Below, piece by piece: positions 42,771-52,887 of a stretch of DNA of 64,000 nucleotides (position 1 is its first letter; every line of letters begins with the position of its first letter). The notes beneath the pieces are model-generated. The model saw only the letters and a program-made list of their open reading frames with translations, did no database searches and had not been told where the DNA came from. This DNA comes from Doryteuthis pealeii. Taxonomy: Eukaryota; Mollusca; Cephalopoda; Myopsida; Loliginidae. The stretch covers positions 70,793,571 through 70,857,570 of the forward strand of contig CM042152.1 of the NCBI GenBank assembly GCA_023376005.1, written 5' to 3'. Made by a program: the position numbers and the translations under genes.

Positions 42771-43040
42771 ATGGAGGGACAGAAAAATAGAAATGGACAA
42801 ATCGTAAATAATAATAAAAAAAGGTTGTAAGTAGGTAAATCTGACTCTAAAGTTATATAAGAGATAAACATTACTTTCTTTGGTCTAAATTGTTTATTAA
42901 AGAAAAAGTCTTAACTAATTTCTAAATGTAGGCACGAAAGTACGTTCCCACTATACCTCTTACCACCTGACAAATTTTTAGCGTCATGATGTAGTTATTG
43001 CTACTTATAGAAGCGGGAAGCATGTTATGGTATCAGTGTG

Positions 43041-43084
<44 letters not shown>

Positions 43085-43366
43085 AGCGAATAAAAACTAT
43101 ATATGTGATAACACAAGCGTGAAACTGCCAGTAGCAATAAGTCTGTATTTTTTTGTTTTTAATTTTTTTTATATTGCACAAATAGCTTGAAAGTAAGTAG
43201 ATCAGATTGTTTACTAAAAGCACCCACCGTCTGACCTTTATCAGATTTAAATACAGATGTATAAAAACAAACAGTAAGTAATTGGCACAGTTGTATCAGG
43301 CCCAGCTAGTTTCTTTGCACTCTGGTACACACACACACACACACACATACATATATACATATATGT
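42771..43366. other. Microsatellite-rich spacer
   Basis: CA run at 43041-43070 and 43328-43347; otherwise nothing recognised. Confidence 0.5.
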
Positions 43367-43415
43367 ATACATATAGTATATCTGATGAGTCTAATTTTCA
43401 ATTATATCTGTATAT

Positions 43416-43453
<38 letters not shown>

Positions 43454-43490
43454 ATTGAAAATTAGACTCATCAGATATACTATATGTATA
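43367..43490. repeat. Fold-back with 40-bp arms ending in a half hammerhead
   Basis: Arms 43367-43406 and 43452-43490 around (TA)n. Each arm holds AGTATATCTGATGAGTC, the 5' half of a hammerhead (CUGAUGA then stem II), but GAAA and stem III are missing. A related half, CTTATGAGATTG, lies near 43990-44008 (minus). Confidence 0.75.
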
Positions 43491-43535
43491 TTTTCTCACT
43501 TATTTCACACTTCACCCATGCTTCGCACTAAAGTC

Positions 43536-43575
<40 letters not shown>

Positions 43576-43581
43576 TAGACA

Positions 43582-43627
<46 letters not shown>

Positions 43628-43643
43628 TGTGTGTGTGTGTCTA

Positions 43644-43685
<42 letters not shown>

Positions 43686-43730
43686 ATTTAGTGCGAAGCA
43701 TGGGTGAAGTGTGAAATAAGTGAGAAAATA
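43488..43730. repeat. Nested fold-back with microsatellite centre
   Basis: Arms 43488-43532 and 43688-43730 (TTCTCACTTATTTCACACTT...) enclose mirrored TA, CA and GT runs. Confidence 0.85.
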
Positions 43731-43819
43731 AGTTGGATGTTATGTGCTAAGTTCCATTTTATTTCATCCAATATTTAGAGAGAATAGCCTCTCTTTTACA
43801 AGGATGTCTTTTAACTCGA

Positions 43820-43894
43820 AAATATATATCATATATATATATAAAATATATATCATAGACATATATATACATATATATGTATACATATATAAGC

Positions 43895-43975
<81 letters not shown>

Positions 43976-44059
43976 CATTGAAAATCAATCTCATAAGATA
44001 TACTAACAAAGAAGCACAGGTGGACCCCACAACACACACACAGAGACACACACACAGAG

Positions 44060-44101
<42 letters not shown>

Positions 44102-44102
44102 T
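43820..44102. repeat. TA, GATA and CA microsatellites
   Basis: TA to 43946, GATA x7 to about 43974, CA to 44088. Confidence 0.95.
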
Positions 44103-44450
44103 AATTTATTGCATATATAAAAATATGTTTCATAATATAAACATATACATCTGCTAGATGAAATGAAGAAGTTCAAATAGGAAGGGGTGGGAGTAGAAGA
44201 CATCGTATGTTCTTTGCTGAACTTTCGTAACTGGATAAGATTTTATTTAAACTTAAGTGAAATTGAAAGGTCACCCAGCCAATAAGGTTCGGACAGCCAA
44301 GGACAGCGAGTTACAACTAGTATTTAACGGTTGAATGAGTCAATGCGTATCTATCTCTCTATCTATCTATCTGTCTGTTTGCCTAACTATACTTTCTTAC
44401 TGTTTGTACATCTGTTCACATCTATCTATTCATATGATATTGGTGTTTTT
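44103..44450. other. Unassigned spacer
   Basis: CTAT/CTGT repeats near 44350-44385; no gene. Confidence 0.4.
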
Positions 44451-44457
44451 TTATCCA

Positions 44458-44458
<1 letters not shown>

Positions 44459-44509
<51 letters not shown>

Positions 44510-44580
44510 GTGTGTGTGTGTGTGTGTGTGTGTCTGTCTGTCTGTGTATGTGTCTGTGTCTGTGTATGTGTCTCTGTCTG
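44459..44580. repeat. TA, GT and GTCT microsatellites
   Basis: Consecutive simple repeats. Confidence 0.95.
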
Positions 44581-44925
44581 TGTACTGGTACTTTGATTTA
44601 CGAGTTTGATTTGTTCTGCTCGTAACTCAATTTCCTCGTATATCAAATCAATTTTCCCCATTTAAATAAACTGAAAAGCCATAAGTATGTATGAGCGCCC
44701 CCAAATACCTTATTTTTGTTACGTATTTTTAAATAAGAAAAGTAGCATTGTATCATATTAAAACATAATAAAATAGAATGTAATGAATTATGTGCTGTAA
44801 TATGTTTTAATGCTTATTTCTTTATATATAATATTTTTCTTCGGCGTAATAAATTTTGAAATTTATATATATATATGTGTGTGTGTAGAAAGTTTTGTAG
44901 AAAAAACAACAAGATATTTAAAGTT

Positions 44926-44973
44926 TTGCTGACAGAAATCTGTTTCAACCATATGCGGTCTTTATCAAAGCAA
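44926..44973 (-). ncRNA. Hammerhead ribozyme variant with U3-A8 core
   Basis: Manual fold, minus strand: stem I UUGCU/AGCAA (5 bp); core UUGAUAA (C3 to U, G8 to A); stem II ACC/GGU plus an outer A-U with a bulged G; GAA; stem III ACAG/CUGU with loop AUUU; cleavage triplet GUC. All other core bases are conserved. C3 and G8 pair in the natural hammerhead, so the double change preserves a pair. Confidence 0.65.
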
Positions 44974-45067
44974 CATTGTAAACGGAAAAACGAAATAAAT
45001 ACATCATTAATCACGAGGCACAGAACGCTCTCGATCAGTACCGGAATTTTATTTATTTATTTATTTA

Positions 45068-45069
<2 letters not shown>

Positions 45070-45117
<48 letters not shown>
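45070..45117. repeat. (TA)n microsatellite
   Basis: About 24 TA units. Confidence 0.95.
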
Positions 45118-45121
<4 letters not shown>

Positions 45122-45240
45122 TATACGTTTGTAATAAACTTGTTAACACAAGCGTGTCTGAAGCTCACTCGTACCTCAAATTTTAACTTTCAACATAAAG
45201 CAACAAATCGACCGAATGCCATGATGTTACAATTCACGGG

Positions 45241-45785
45241 TGTCATAAATTGTTAGCAGACCCTGTAAGCTAGAAATTTAAAAAAAACAGGTCTCTCATA
45301 TTTAAAATCAAGGGAGCCAGTGTAAATTTACCACTGACTGTTAATAACCGTTGACCCCCAAGAGGCGCGAATCCGACGCGCCGTGAGAAACACATGATTT
45401 AGTTTCAGACTCGACCTGACTTTGAAGCAGAACAGACGTGCTGAGGTCGATCTCGTCCGCGCGGGGATATGGGCTAAATAAAATAAAGAGCTTGATCAAG
45501 CTAACCAAAGTCTTCTTAGTTCATTTAATTGCAATGCACAAAATCAGCCCAGAATAAAAGAAGCCCTTAGTCAGAAGAATTAAGAAGAACAGAGTAGTCA
45601 AGTCAACTAGACAGGAACATGTCGACCAAAGAAGTTAGCAAAAACAAATAAGACCATCTCCTCTCCAATCTAAATAAATCTCTAATCTGTATCTCACTCT
45701 CACTCTCTCAATTATATACCCGATGTTCAATGTTGATGTCCATTTTCGACGATGGGGTGGTTGTGAGTTGGCACTAGGTCGATTT
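45241..45785. other. Unassigned region
   Basis: Includes GC-richer sequence at 45350-45480 with no recognised motif. Confidence 0.4.
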
Positions 45786-45848
45786 TTGGAGCACTCGTAA
45801 GTCAAGGTATAACTATATATAGTTATACCTTGATTACGAGTGCTCCAA
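45786..45848. repeat. Palindrome from two transposon ends
   Basis: Arms 45786-45817 and 45818-45848 (TTGGAGCACTCGTAAGTCAA and its near-complement). The arm matches the terminal sequence of the 20004 and 44590 elements. Confidence 0.9.
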
Positions 45849-46062
45849 GTTTCCTGAGTTATGAGCTGGCATTCGGTGTGAGCGAGTGTGTGAGTGTGTG
45901 TATGTGTGTGTATGGGGGGGGGGTTCACATTTATTTTTACCAGAATATTTTATAAGAGATATCCTGACGGTCATTAATGACTATTCATGACTATTTTATA
46001 TTTCTTGTTGAATTTTTGATCCGAGATCTCATTTTCCCAACCGCTCCACCATGGAAAGTATA

Positions 46063-46240
46063 TGATACTAGTTAGGTTTTTAAGCTGAGTACTACTGGCT
46101 TGAATTTACAGTTTTCCTTCTTCTATGTCGGTTGCCGTATCAAGGCAAAATAGCCCAGTCTGACTTACTCTGTACTCGTAGATGGTTAAAAAAAATAGTT
46201 GGATTTATGCCTTTTCCAAGGGCATTAGCACGATTTGAAA

Positions 46241-46243
<3 letters not shown>
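46063..46243 (-). repeat. SINE family A, partial
   Basis: Diverged body: TTGAATTTACAGTTTTCC, GTCGGTTGCC, TTTTCCAAGGGCATTAGC. Confidence 0.7.

Positions 46244-46244
<1 letters not shown>

Positions 46245-46279
<35 letters not shown>
46245..46279. repeat. (TA)n microsatellite
   Basis: About 17 TA units left of a fold-back. Confidence 0.95.
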
Positions 46280-46282
<3 letters not shown>

Positions 46283-46299
46283 CATAAAGGTACACAGTA

Positions 46300-46340
46300 T
46301 TAACCTACTCGAGTTTCACCATAAGGATCTTCAGGGTTAA
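46300..46340 (-). ncRNA. Hammerhead-like motif (left arm)
   Basis: Stem I UUAACC/GGUUAA (6 bp perfect), core CUGAAGA, weak stem II (CC/GG inside a U-U mismatch, loop UUAU), GAAAC, stem III AC/GU with loop UCGA, triplet GUA. Confidence 0.55.
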
Positions 46341-46429
46341 ATCTACTGGAGTAATCAAGATATTGATTAATGGCAGTCGATTACACGTGTCGACTGCCAT
46401 TATTCAATATCTTGATTAATCCAGTAGAT

Positions 46430-46470
46430 TTAACTCTGAAGATCCTTATGGTGAAACTCTAGTAGGTTAA
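46430..46470 (+). ncRNA. Hammerhead-like motif (right arm)
   Basis: Inverted partner, with a U-G pair at the base of stem I and loop UCUA in stem III. Confidence 0.5.
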
Positions 46471-46616
46471 TACCGTGTACCTTTATGTTAATAAATTTGC
46501 TCTACTAACGTATTGAACACTTTATATTTGTTATATCGATGTCTTATCATTGTGAAACTTGAATCAACTAACCACTATGACCATTTTCACCGGTAAGTCA
46601 CTTTTTTCCACAAATA

Positions 46617-46658
<42 letters not shown>
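46617..46658. repeat. (TA)n microsatellite
   Basis: About 20 TA units; provides the TA target of the Tc1-like element. Confidence 0.95.
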
Positions 46659-46659
<1 letters not shown>

Positions 46660-46662
<3 letters not shown>

Positions 46663-48183
46663 TGCGTTTCAAATTATTAACGAGGTGACATTTTTTTCAT
46701 CTTGTACAAAAAATACCGATTGTAATTTAACGAAACCTTCACAGTTTAATGAAAATAGGCGTATGCGCAGGTTGTATAAAAACTATTATTCTGCGCAACA
46801 GGAAACAAACAGTGGCTATTTGTAATATTAACACGATATAGAAGTGTCCCAGATATTAAACAAATATGACTTGACCCCTTCTGAGAAAGATATCATAACA
46901 TCTGAACTTTCCAAAGGCAAGTCTACATTAGAAATATCCAAAACATTTGGAAGATATCACCAAACTGGAAAAAGATTTGTTGCAGCTCCTACGAAGGTAC
47001 ATAAGGGGGCCAATAAGGGCCACTCGAGGGTTGTTTCCCGACGTTCTTTGTCCCGAATGGAACGTGAAGCTGTAAATAACCAGGCCTGACAAGTGGAGCA
47101 CTTTTCAGAAGCATTGGAGAAGCAACAGTGCTCAGAAGTACTCGCTGTCTTTTTCTGTACATCAGTGAAACCAGTGACAAAGCCTCGATTTACAAAAATA
47201 CACATGCAAATACGTTTGAAATGGGCAAAGGAGAACATGATGGTCGATTTCTCAAAAGTACTGTTCACAGATGAAACTCGTGCAACACTTGATGGCCCTG
47301 ATGGCTAGAGCAAAGGTTGGGTCGTAAATGGATGAGATCCTCATCACTGGTTTAGACGCCAACAAGGAGGAGGAGGTATTATGAGTTGGGCTGGTATTAT
47401 TGGATGTATCATGGTTGGCCTGACGGTACGAAAATAACCACAGACGCTTATATAGCCTTCCTCAAAAAGTACCTGGAATCTTGGCTAAAAAGGCATAAAA
47501 TCACCTTCAGGAGAATCATCATATTTATGTAAGATAATGCTCCTTCGCATTCAGCGCATAAAACTACGGGATACCTGCAAAAATTAGGCTTCTGTGGACC
47601 TCGGAAGATGAACTGGCCGGCCCGTTCTCCAGACTTAAACCTAATTGAAAACTTATGGAGCATTCTGAAGCAACGTGTTTATGAGAATGGACGTCAATTT
47701 AGAAGCAAAGATGACTTGTGGCAGAAAATAGTCAACGTATCACGTGAAATTACATCAGAGGAGATCCAAAATTTGACATGTTCGATGGACCTGTGCCTTT
47801 TCCAAGTCATTTTTAAAAAGGATCGCATATCTTATATTAACTAGCATCGCTATCATGTTTGAATTCTTTTTACTTTTTTTTAATCCAATTTAATTTTATC
47901 TTAGTTATTCTATGTATCCATAAAATCTATAAATGAAACAATAAAAGTATTATTTTCTTTTTTACCGGGGTTTTTATTACACCTCGCTAATAATTTGACA
48001 CATGAATAATTCAAGTAAATTAGGTAAATGACTGTAACTTCTATTCCTTTTTGTAGAACCTTACAATTTTTACGGAATAGGTGTATATACAGGTTGTCAT
48101 TATTCTCTGATAATTTCGTTAAATTCCCGTCAGTAGTTTGTGGATAGGAGGGAAATGTCACTTCTTTAATAATTTGAAACGCA

Positions 48184-48185
<2 letters not shown>
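46660..48185 (+). mobile_element. Tc1-like DNA transposon, complete ends
   Basis: Left end ACTGCGTTTCAAATTATTAA (46661) and right end TTAATAATTTGAAACGCAGT (48166-48185) are inverted copies, flanked by TA. Subterminal similarity continues inward for over 100 bp (for example AATTTAACGAAA in both). About 1.53 kb, with a degenerate transposase between. Inserted into (TA)n. Confidence 0.9.
46844..47844 (+). pseudogene. Tc1-like transposase (dead)
   Basis: Fragments in several frames. An N-terminal helix-turn-helix region has LTPSEKDIITSELSKGKSTL and EISKTFGR. The first catalytic aspartate is in KVLFTDETR (near 47262), the second in an MQDNAPSHSAHK-like segment (near 47533), and the final D-x34-E region in NWPARSPDLNLIENLWSILK (47611). 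A transposase of this family cuts at the terminal repeats and inserts at TA. Stops near 47307 and 47332 and several frameshifts make it inactive; the length of about 330 codons is normal for the family. Its ends are better preserved than its coding part. Confidence 0.85.

Positions 48186-48232
<47 letters not shown>
48186..48232. repeat. (TA)n microsatellite
   Basis: About 23 TA units on the right side of the Tc1-like insertion. Confidence 0.95.
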
Positions 48233-48235
<3 letters not shown>

Positions 48236-48356
48236 TGTTTTTGTATTTCAAGTTTTTGTTTGCTTTTTTCTTTGTGCTGTATATGTGTGTTTTCAGAATT
48301 TTTCGATAATTAGAGGGGAGGGCATGAATGTGATTTTAAGTGTTGTATGATCGAGC

Positions 48357-48617
48357 TTGTATCAGGTAAATGTAGTGTTAAACGGCGCGACAAGGTTGCT
48401 ACTCAACATGAAAAAAAAAACAACAACACGAAAACATCTCACTGCTCTACACCTAACGATGGCAAGTAGTACCGAAAGTACTCGTGATAGAACGTTCGGT
48501 GGACTCATTAACCGATTCAACCTAAACATAAGAAAGCTGGCCAGACAATTAGAAAAGATCGAAAAGAAACTCGTCAGACATGAAATGTCTGTCGCGTTCA
48601 ACCAAACACCAGCATAA
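48357..48617 (+). CDS. Unrecognised 86-aa frame, possible retroelement leader
   Basis: I do not recognise a family. The second half (residues about 45-86: INRFNLNIRKLARQLEKIEK and following) is basic and has heptad-like spacing. The complementary strand is also open over the same span, which weakens the call. It lies 180 bp before a hammerhead-like motif with a tRNA-like segment between, so it could be the start of a Penelope-like polyprotein. Confidence 0.25.
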   Translation: MYQVNVVLNGATRLLLNMKKKTTTRKHLTALHLTMASSTESTRDRTFGGLINRFNLNIRKLARQLEKIEKKLVRHEMSVAFNQTPA

Positions 48618-48718
48618 AGCAATGAACGTCTGTTTTTTACAGATTTGATCTCTCTGGTGATCGTAAAATATGTATACAGATGTATGTATCTAACAGTAAA
48701 AACACAGCTTCTTAATTG

Positions 48719-48790
48719 CAGCTGTCAATGGCCGAGAGGTTAACGAATCGCCCCGATGAAATTCAGTCGGGTTTCGCTCCTAGATGCAGT
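48719..48790 (+). repeat. tRNA-like sequence before a hammerhead
   Basis: CAATGGCCGAGAGGTTAACG (A-box-like, leucine/serine type) and TCGGGTTTCGCTCCTAGA (degenerate B box), 45-50 bases apart. No convincing acceptor stem. Confidence 0.45.
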
Positions 48791-48796
48791 GTCTAG

Positions 48797-48839
48797 CCAC
48801 ACTGATGAGACGTGAAACGTCAAAACACGGTGTCTGTGG
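48797..48839 (+). ncRNA. Hammerhead with one core mutation (G12 to A)
   Basis: Stem I CCACA/UGUGG; CUGAUGA; stem II GACGU/ACGUC with loop GAA; AAAA where GAAA is expected; stem III ACA/UGU with loop CGG; triplet GUC. Only G12 deviates. G12 is central to catalysis, so this copy is probably inactive. A (TA)n tract follows. Confidence 0.65.
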
Positions 48840-48843
48840 ATGA

Positions 48844-48846
<3 letters not shown>

Positions 48847-48882
<36 letters not shown>
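48847..48882. repeat. (TA)n microsatellite
   Basis: About 18 TA units. Confidence 0.95.
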
Positions 48883-48887
<5 letters not shown>

Positions 48888-49252
48888 CTACTTTACTAGT
48901 CTATGTACATAGTTTATAAATCGTTAGGCCAGTTGTTCTAAATTGTTAGGGTCATTCACTTTTATACTCAAGTCAACCAATCAGTGTTACATTACGTCAT
49001 CGTGACGTTGTTTTAAGAAAACGCCTTTGGATTTTAATTATCCGAATCAAACCCGAGGCCACGCACAAATCAACCTTCGCTGTTTCTATTGCCAATGACC
49101 AGTGTTGGTCACTCCACTTTACCTATTATGGCAATTGCGCCACGCTGCGTTCAAGTGGACACATATTTCAGTCGAATCAGGCTATGTTACCATGGTAACA
49201 AGATTTGATTCAGGAAGTGAATAAATTTTAAAGAAGTGGCGAGGTAGGGTTG

Positions 49253-49283
<31 letters not shown>

Positions 49284-49525
49284 GCTATAGACCACCAGTC
49301 ATTGGGAATGCAAGTACGCTTGACATACATACATTCTTACATATTTACGTCACTTGAGAAAATACCTAAACTGTCTGACCGCTATTCACAACGGAAGTTT
49401 AAAGGACAAAATTATTGGACCCTTAATGAATAAAAAAATCCACGTGAAAATAATATTCTGATGTCGCGTAACACATAAATATGGGACATTGTAGCGTTAA
49501 AAGGTCCTTAGAGAATAGTGAATAA
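48883..49525. other. Unassigned spacer with poly-T
   Basis: Poly-T of about 25 at 49255-49279; no gene. Confidence 0.45.
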
Positions 49526-49735
49526 GTCATCGGGGTGGTCTAAAGTCAGTATCAGCCAGACAGCGAAGGAGTCTATCGCCTTTTCACTAGCGCTGGACCA
49601 AGGAGATTGTTTTGGCATCTGAGGTGGAGCGCCACACCAACCATCAGCTCCTCACTTTACTGCACAGATCCTTGTGCTACTCATACGCTGAGTTGGATGA
49701 GGTAAACCGGCCATTATGAGCTAAACCGGCCTTAA
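49526..49735 (-). repeat. SINE family B, head truncated
   Basis: Body phrases GTATCAGCCAGACAGCGAAG, GGTGGAGCGCCACACC and TTGTGCTACTCATACGCTGA. Confidence 0.85.
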
Positions 49736-49858
49736 GGCCAGAAATATTGGGCAAAAGTGAAAATGAAACTCACTAACAATAATCTGCTTGTTAACTATTA
49801 AACTACACTAGGTGCCCTAAAACTGAGAATAGCTTAGTTTAGCAAAAGGCCGCTAGTA

Positions 49859-49986
49859 TACATATTTACCCGACCCCTCCACATGAGTAGGATGCGACAT
49901 AAGACCAATTTCTTAAGCAGAGTTTAACAGGTCTGAGTTCAGACTTTTCCTTCTCCTAGACTGGTAGCCTAATCAAGGTCAAAGAA
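49859..49986 (-). repeat. SINE family A, 3' part
   Basis: CTCCACATGAGTAGGATGCG to CTAGACTGGTAGCC; truncated before the head. Confidence 0.8.
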
Positions 49987-50990
49987 TGTTTATAAACAAA
50001 ATAGCACACAGCTTGTCAGTGGAAAGATGGCAGACACTCAGTTTGGAATATAATGTGTCGCACTTTTGTCCAGCCAGTTCGAATTTCCCCAAAATGTTTC
50101 GCCTTTTTAGTACGAGCAGGACCTGTGGATATACCACAATATGTTAATTTAACTATTACAGCGTTTGATATGTTTACTTAAGCGCTATTGCTAAATAGTT
50201 CAATATGTAAAAAGTATAATATTTCTTCTTTTCATTTATTCATTATCCCTTCCGTGCGCAAACCCCTCGATTTATTTCCCTTCTACTCTCTTTCTTTCTT
50301 TCTTTCTTTCTTTGTTATTATATTATGTGTAGCATTTCGTTTTTTCCCCTTTTCTTTCTTTATGATAAAAACGGAATGGTCCATTATTTAGCTGAGGTGA
50401 CGACACTCATAAGAATTAAGAATTCGGCATATAAGCGACACCTGATAATCAGGATTTATATTTTTCATTTCAACTTAGACGATTTGGACGGTCTCATTTT
50501 TTACCAGAGGGTGTTGTAAGATGATAACGGACGTAGGATTAAGGAACACGAGTATTAATATGTAGATGTATTTTATTTAATCCCGTGCTCATATCAATTC
50601 TGTTGATTTCTCGGACTAGTCCACTGAGTAAGGGGTAATACCGAACAATTCTTAATCTTGTCATTTTTTTATCACTCAAGTATGGCAAAGCTTATTGACA
50701 ACTTCGCCATACTGGGATTCGTCTTTTGCCAGTTCTTGCCAGGCTGATAGTAAAAACAATTCACACGTTACTCATCCCATATCTTTCTCTTTAGAGAGAA
50801 AAAATGTTTTTAATACGAGGTCAATGTTTTAGAAACGAGTCGTTAGTAATTACAGCACAGTTTCTGGGAATTAAAAAAAATAACGGGAAACTGAGAAAAG
50901 GAGCGGTTTTTAAGTAGTTGAAAGTTAAGAATTTTAGAAAAATCACATCGCCTGAAAAAGAAAAAATAATTGTCTCTTGTAAAATATAAA
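49987..50990. other. Unassigned region
   Basis: (CTTT)n near 50285-50312; short frames (50188-50391, 50325-50519) have no support. Confidence 0.4.
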
Positions 50991-50991
50991 T

Positions 50992-51175
<184 letters not shown>

Positions 51176-51269
51176 AAAGAAAGAGCGAATGATAGAGAAG
51201 AGAGACATAGTGTAGCGAGGAGGTATATTTGGGGAAATAGGAATAAAGAAGAAGAGCGATATATATATG

Positions 51270-52060
51270 CAGGGTGTTCGAGATAAATTTGACATATTTA
51301 TATTTGGTTATTTTTCTCCGAAGGTTGGAGGTATTGACGCACACTACGCATCATTCAAAAGCTTGGACTCTCCTTCATTCATATACGTTATGACAGAATG
51401 GGTAACTGGAACCCACCTGAATCACGGAAGAGAATAACTTGTATCATGATGATCTGCGCAGGCCATCAAAATAAGGAGATTATGGTTGCTGCCCAATGCT
51501 CCCTGAACACTGTAAAACAATCAAGCATGAGCTGGAGAATTGTAATGGAGACTACGAGACTGTGGCTAGAAGAAAGCAACATAACAGACTATCTGATTGC
51601 GTTCGTACTGCCGAACCCCTAAAAAATCTACAGAAAAAGTGTTGGAGGACCCTCAGATGCCTACGCAGAGTTGCTAAACACTGTAGCCAAGCCCTGGATA
51701 ACAAGGGTAGCCAATAGTAGGCCATATGTATGGCAGCGGGATTCGGCTCCCTGCCACACTTTTGGGAAAAGTCAAGAATGGTTGTCGGCGAACTATTACG
51801 ACTATACCAGCCCCAATGTTTGGCCTCGGAACTCCCCAGATCTTAACCCCATGGCTTATTATACATGTGGGCGCTTTTGAGAAAGGCACCAATCGCAGTG
51901 CCAGTACTACAAAAGCCCAGTTAATCGACAGAATTAAAGTAGTTTTTGAGACCCTTCACAGGGAAACTGTAACATCAGATTGCTCCATATTCCGGAGCAG
52001 AATTGAGGCTGTGATTGACGCTAATGGCGGTTATTTTGAGTGAAACTTGTTGACAGTAGT
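51270..52060 (+). mobile_element. mariner-like element, internally deleted
   Basis: Left end near CAGGGTGTTCGAGATAAATT, a typical mariner-type terminus. The coding remnant ends before 52041. I did not find the matching right terminal repeat, which may have been replaced by the dispersed repeat at 52180. Confidence 0.7.
51398..52041 (+). pseudogene. mariner-like transposase (deleted and frameshifted)
   Basis: The N-terminal frame (51398-51622) has a helix-turn-helix region, RITCIMMICAGHQNKEIMV. The later frame (51671-51880) has the second catalytic-aspartate segment WQRDSAPCHT and the motif WPRNSPDLNPM. The tail continues in a third frame with FEKGTNRSASTTKAQLIDRI. The part that should hold the first catalytic aspartate, between the linker near 51610 and 51700, is missing, and frames change at least three times. 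The family cuts and pastes DNA at TA sites; this copy cannot. Confidence 0.8.
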
Positions 52061-52179
52061 GTAATTTCCGTGCATGTTGAATTTCTTTACAATCCATTAA
52101 ATTTTGTAGTTACCAAGCACTTTTCTTTTTCCTTATGAAACTGTTAAATTTATCAAGTTACGACTTGCACTTTTCATTT

Positions 52180-52700
52180 CAGAATTCATGATGTTTTTTC
52201 TACAAAAACTACTGCCTTGAATATCATACAATTTTTTTATATAGTTATTCAGACTCTTATCCTTACAGAAAAAAAGTAAAAACGTTTTTTGACGGTTCAT
52301 TTAATATCTCATAAAATAAAGTAGGGGGTGGTAGACTTCGTAAAAAAATATTTCCCCTAAGATATTTTAAGAAAAAACTAATTCAGACATATTTACATGC
52401 AAAGGTAAATAGTTATGGAAATTTTAGTTATGGAAATCGGACCATTAATTGATTTTTCATAGGATTTTTTATAAATCCTCTTGTCGTAACTTTTTTTTGG
52501 TTACGTTAAATTTCAGTTGATTTAACAGTGCAAAAATGAAAATATTGTTTTTCAATCATAATTTCCATTATTTTCATAAGCTGAAAAAAACTTTCTACAA
52601 TCATCAGGAGTTTGTTTAATGTTTCTTCTTTTGAATGGAAAAAAAATTTTTTCAAGATAATATTAATTTTTGTGTGTCATAAAAAAGTATGTGACTGAAG
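52180..52700. repeat. Dispersed repeat shared with 32.7-33.3 kb
   Basis: Inverted relative to its partner. Phrases TTATTCAGACTCTTATCC, GGACCATTAATTGATTTTTC and GTTTCTTCTTTTGAATGG match. Confidence 0.6.
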
Positions 52701-52887
52701 CTTTATCTGTTTTCAATTTAAAAAATATCTTATCCATAACAAACACACATTGAAACCATTGTCACTTTTGCCACTTAGGCCTCATTACACAGTCCGAGTG
52801 TCCAATAACTCGGTCCGTCCTTGCTTTACACTTAGAAAGGAATACAATTTCCCGATCGTCCTTTTCTCTACCGCTTTAGCTAAATAT

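Larger units (their letters stand above)
44590..45240. mobile_element. Second copy of the short DNA transposon
   Basis: Matches 20004-20989 without the fold-back insertion: at 44785-44815 the sequence runs straight through the site occupied at 20209. It is itself interrupted between about 44872 and 45118 by simple repeats and a hammerhead-bearing segment. Confidence 0.65.
46279..46492. repeat. Fold-back with 102-bp arms and hammerhead-like motifs
   Basis: Arms 46279-46380 and 46390-46492, with a 9-base centre. Confidence 0.95.

Noticed and set aside
43744..44203. Long frames rich in Tyr-Ile and Cys-Val
   Set aside because: Translations of TA and GT microsatellites; the same explains frames at 1490-1795, 29855-30169, 44331-44661 and 50843-51344.
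48362..48622. 86-aa minus frame
   Set aside because: Antisense of the equally open plus frame; neither has a known domain, and only the plus frame has context beside a hammerhead.
48809..48826. Reading GTGAAAC as the hammerhead GAAA of 48797-48839
   Set aside because: That parse leaves no stem II; the parse with the GACGU/ACGUC stem and AAAA in place of GAAA explains all helices.
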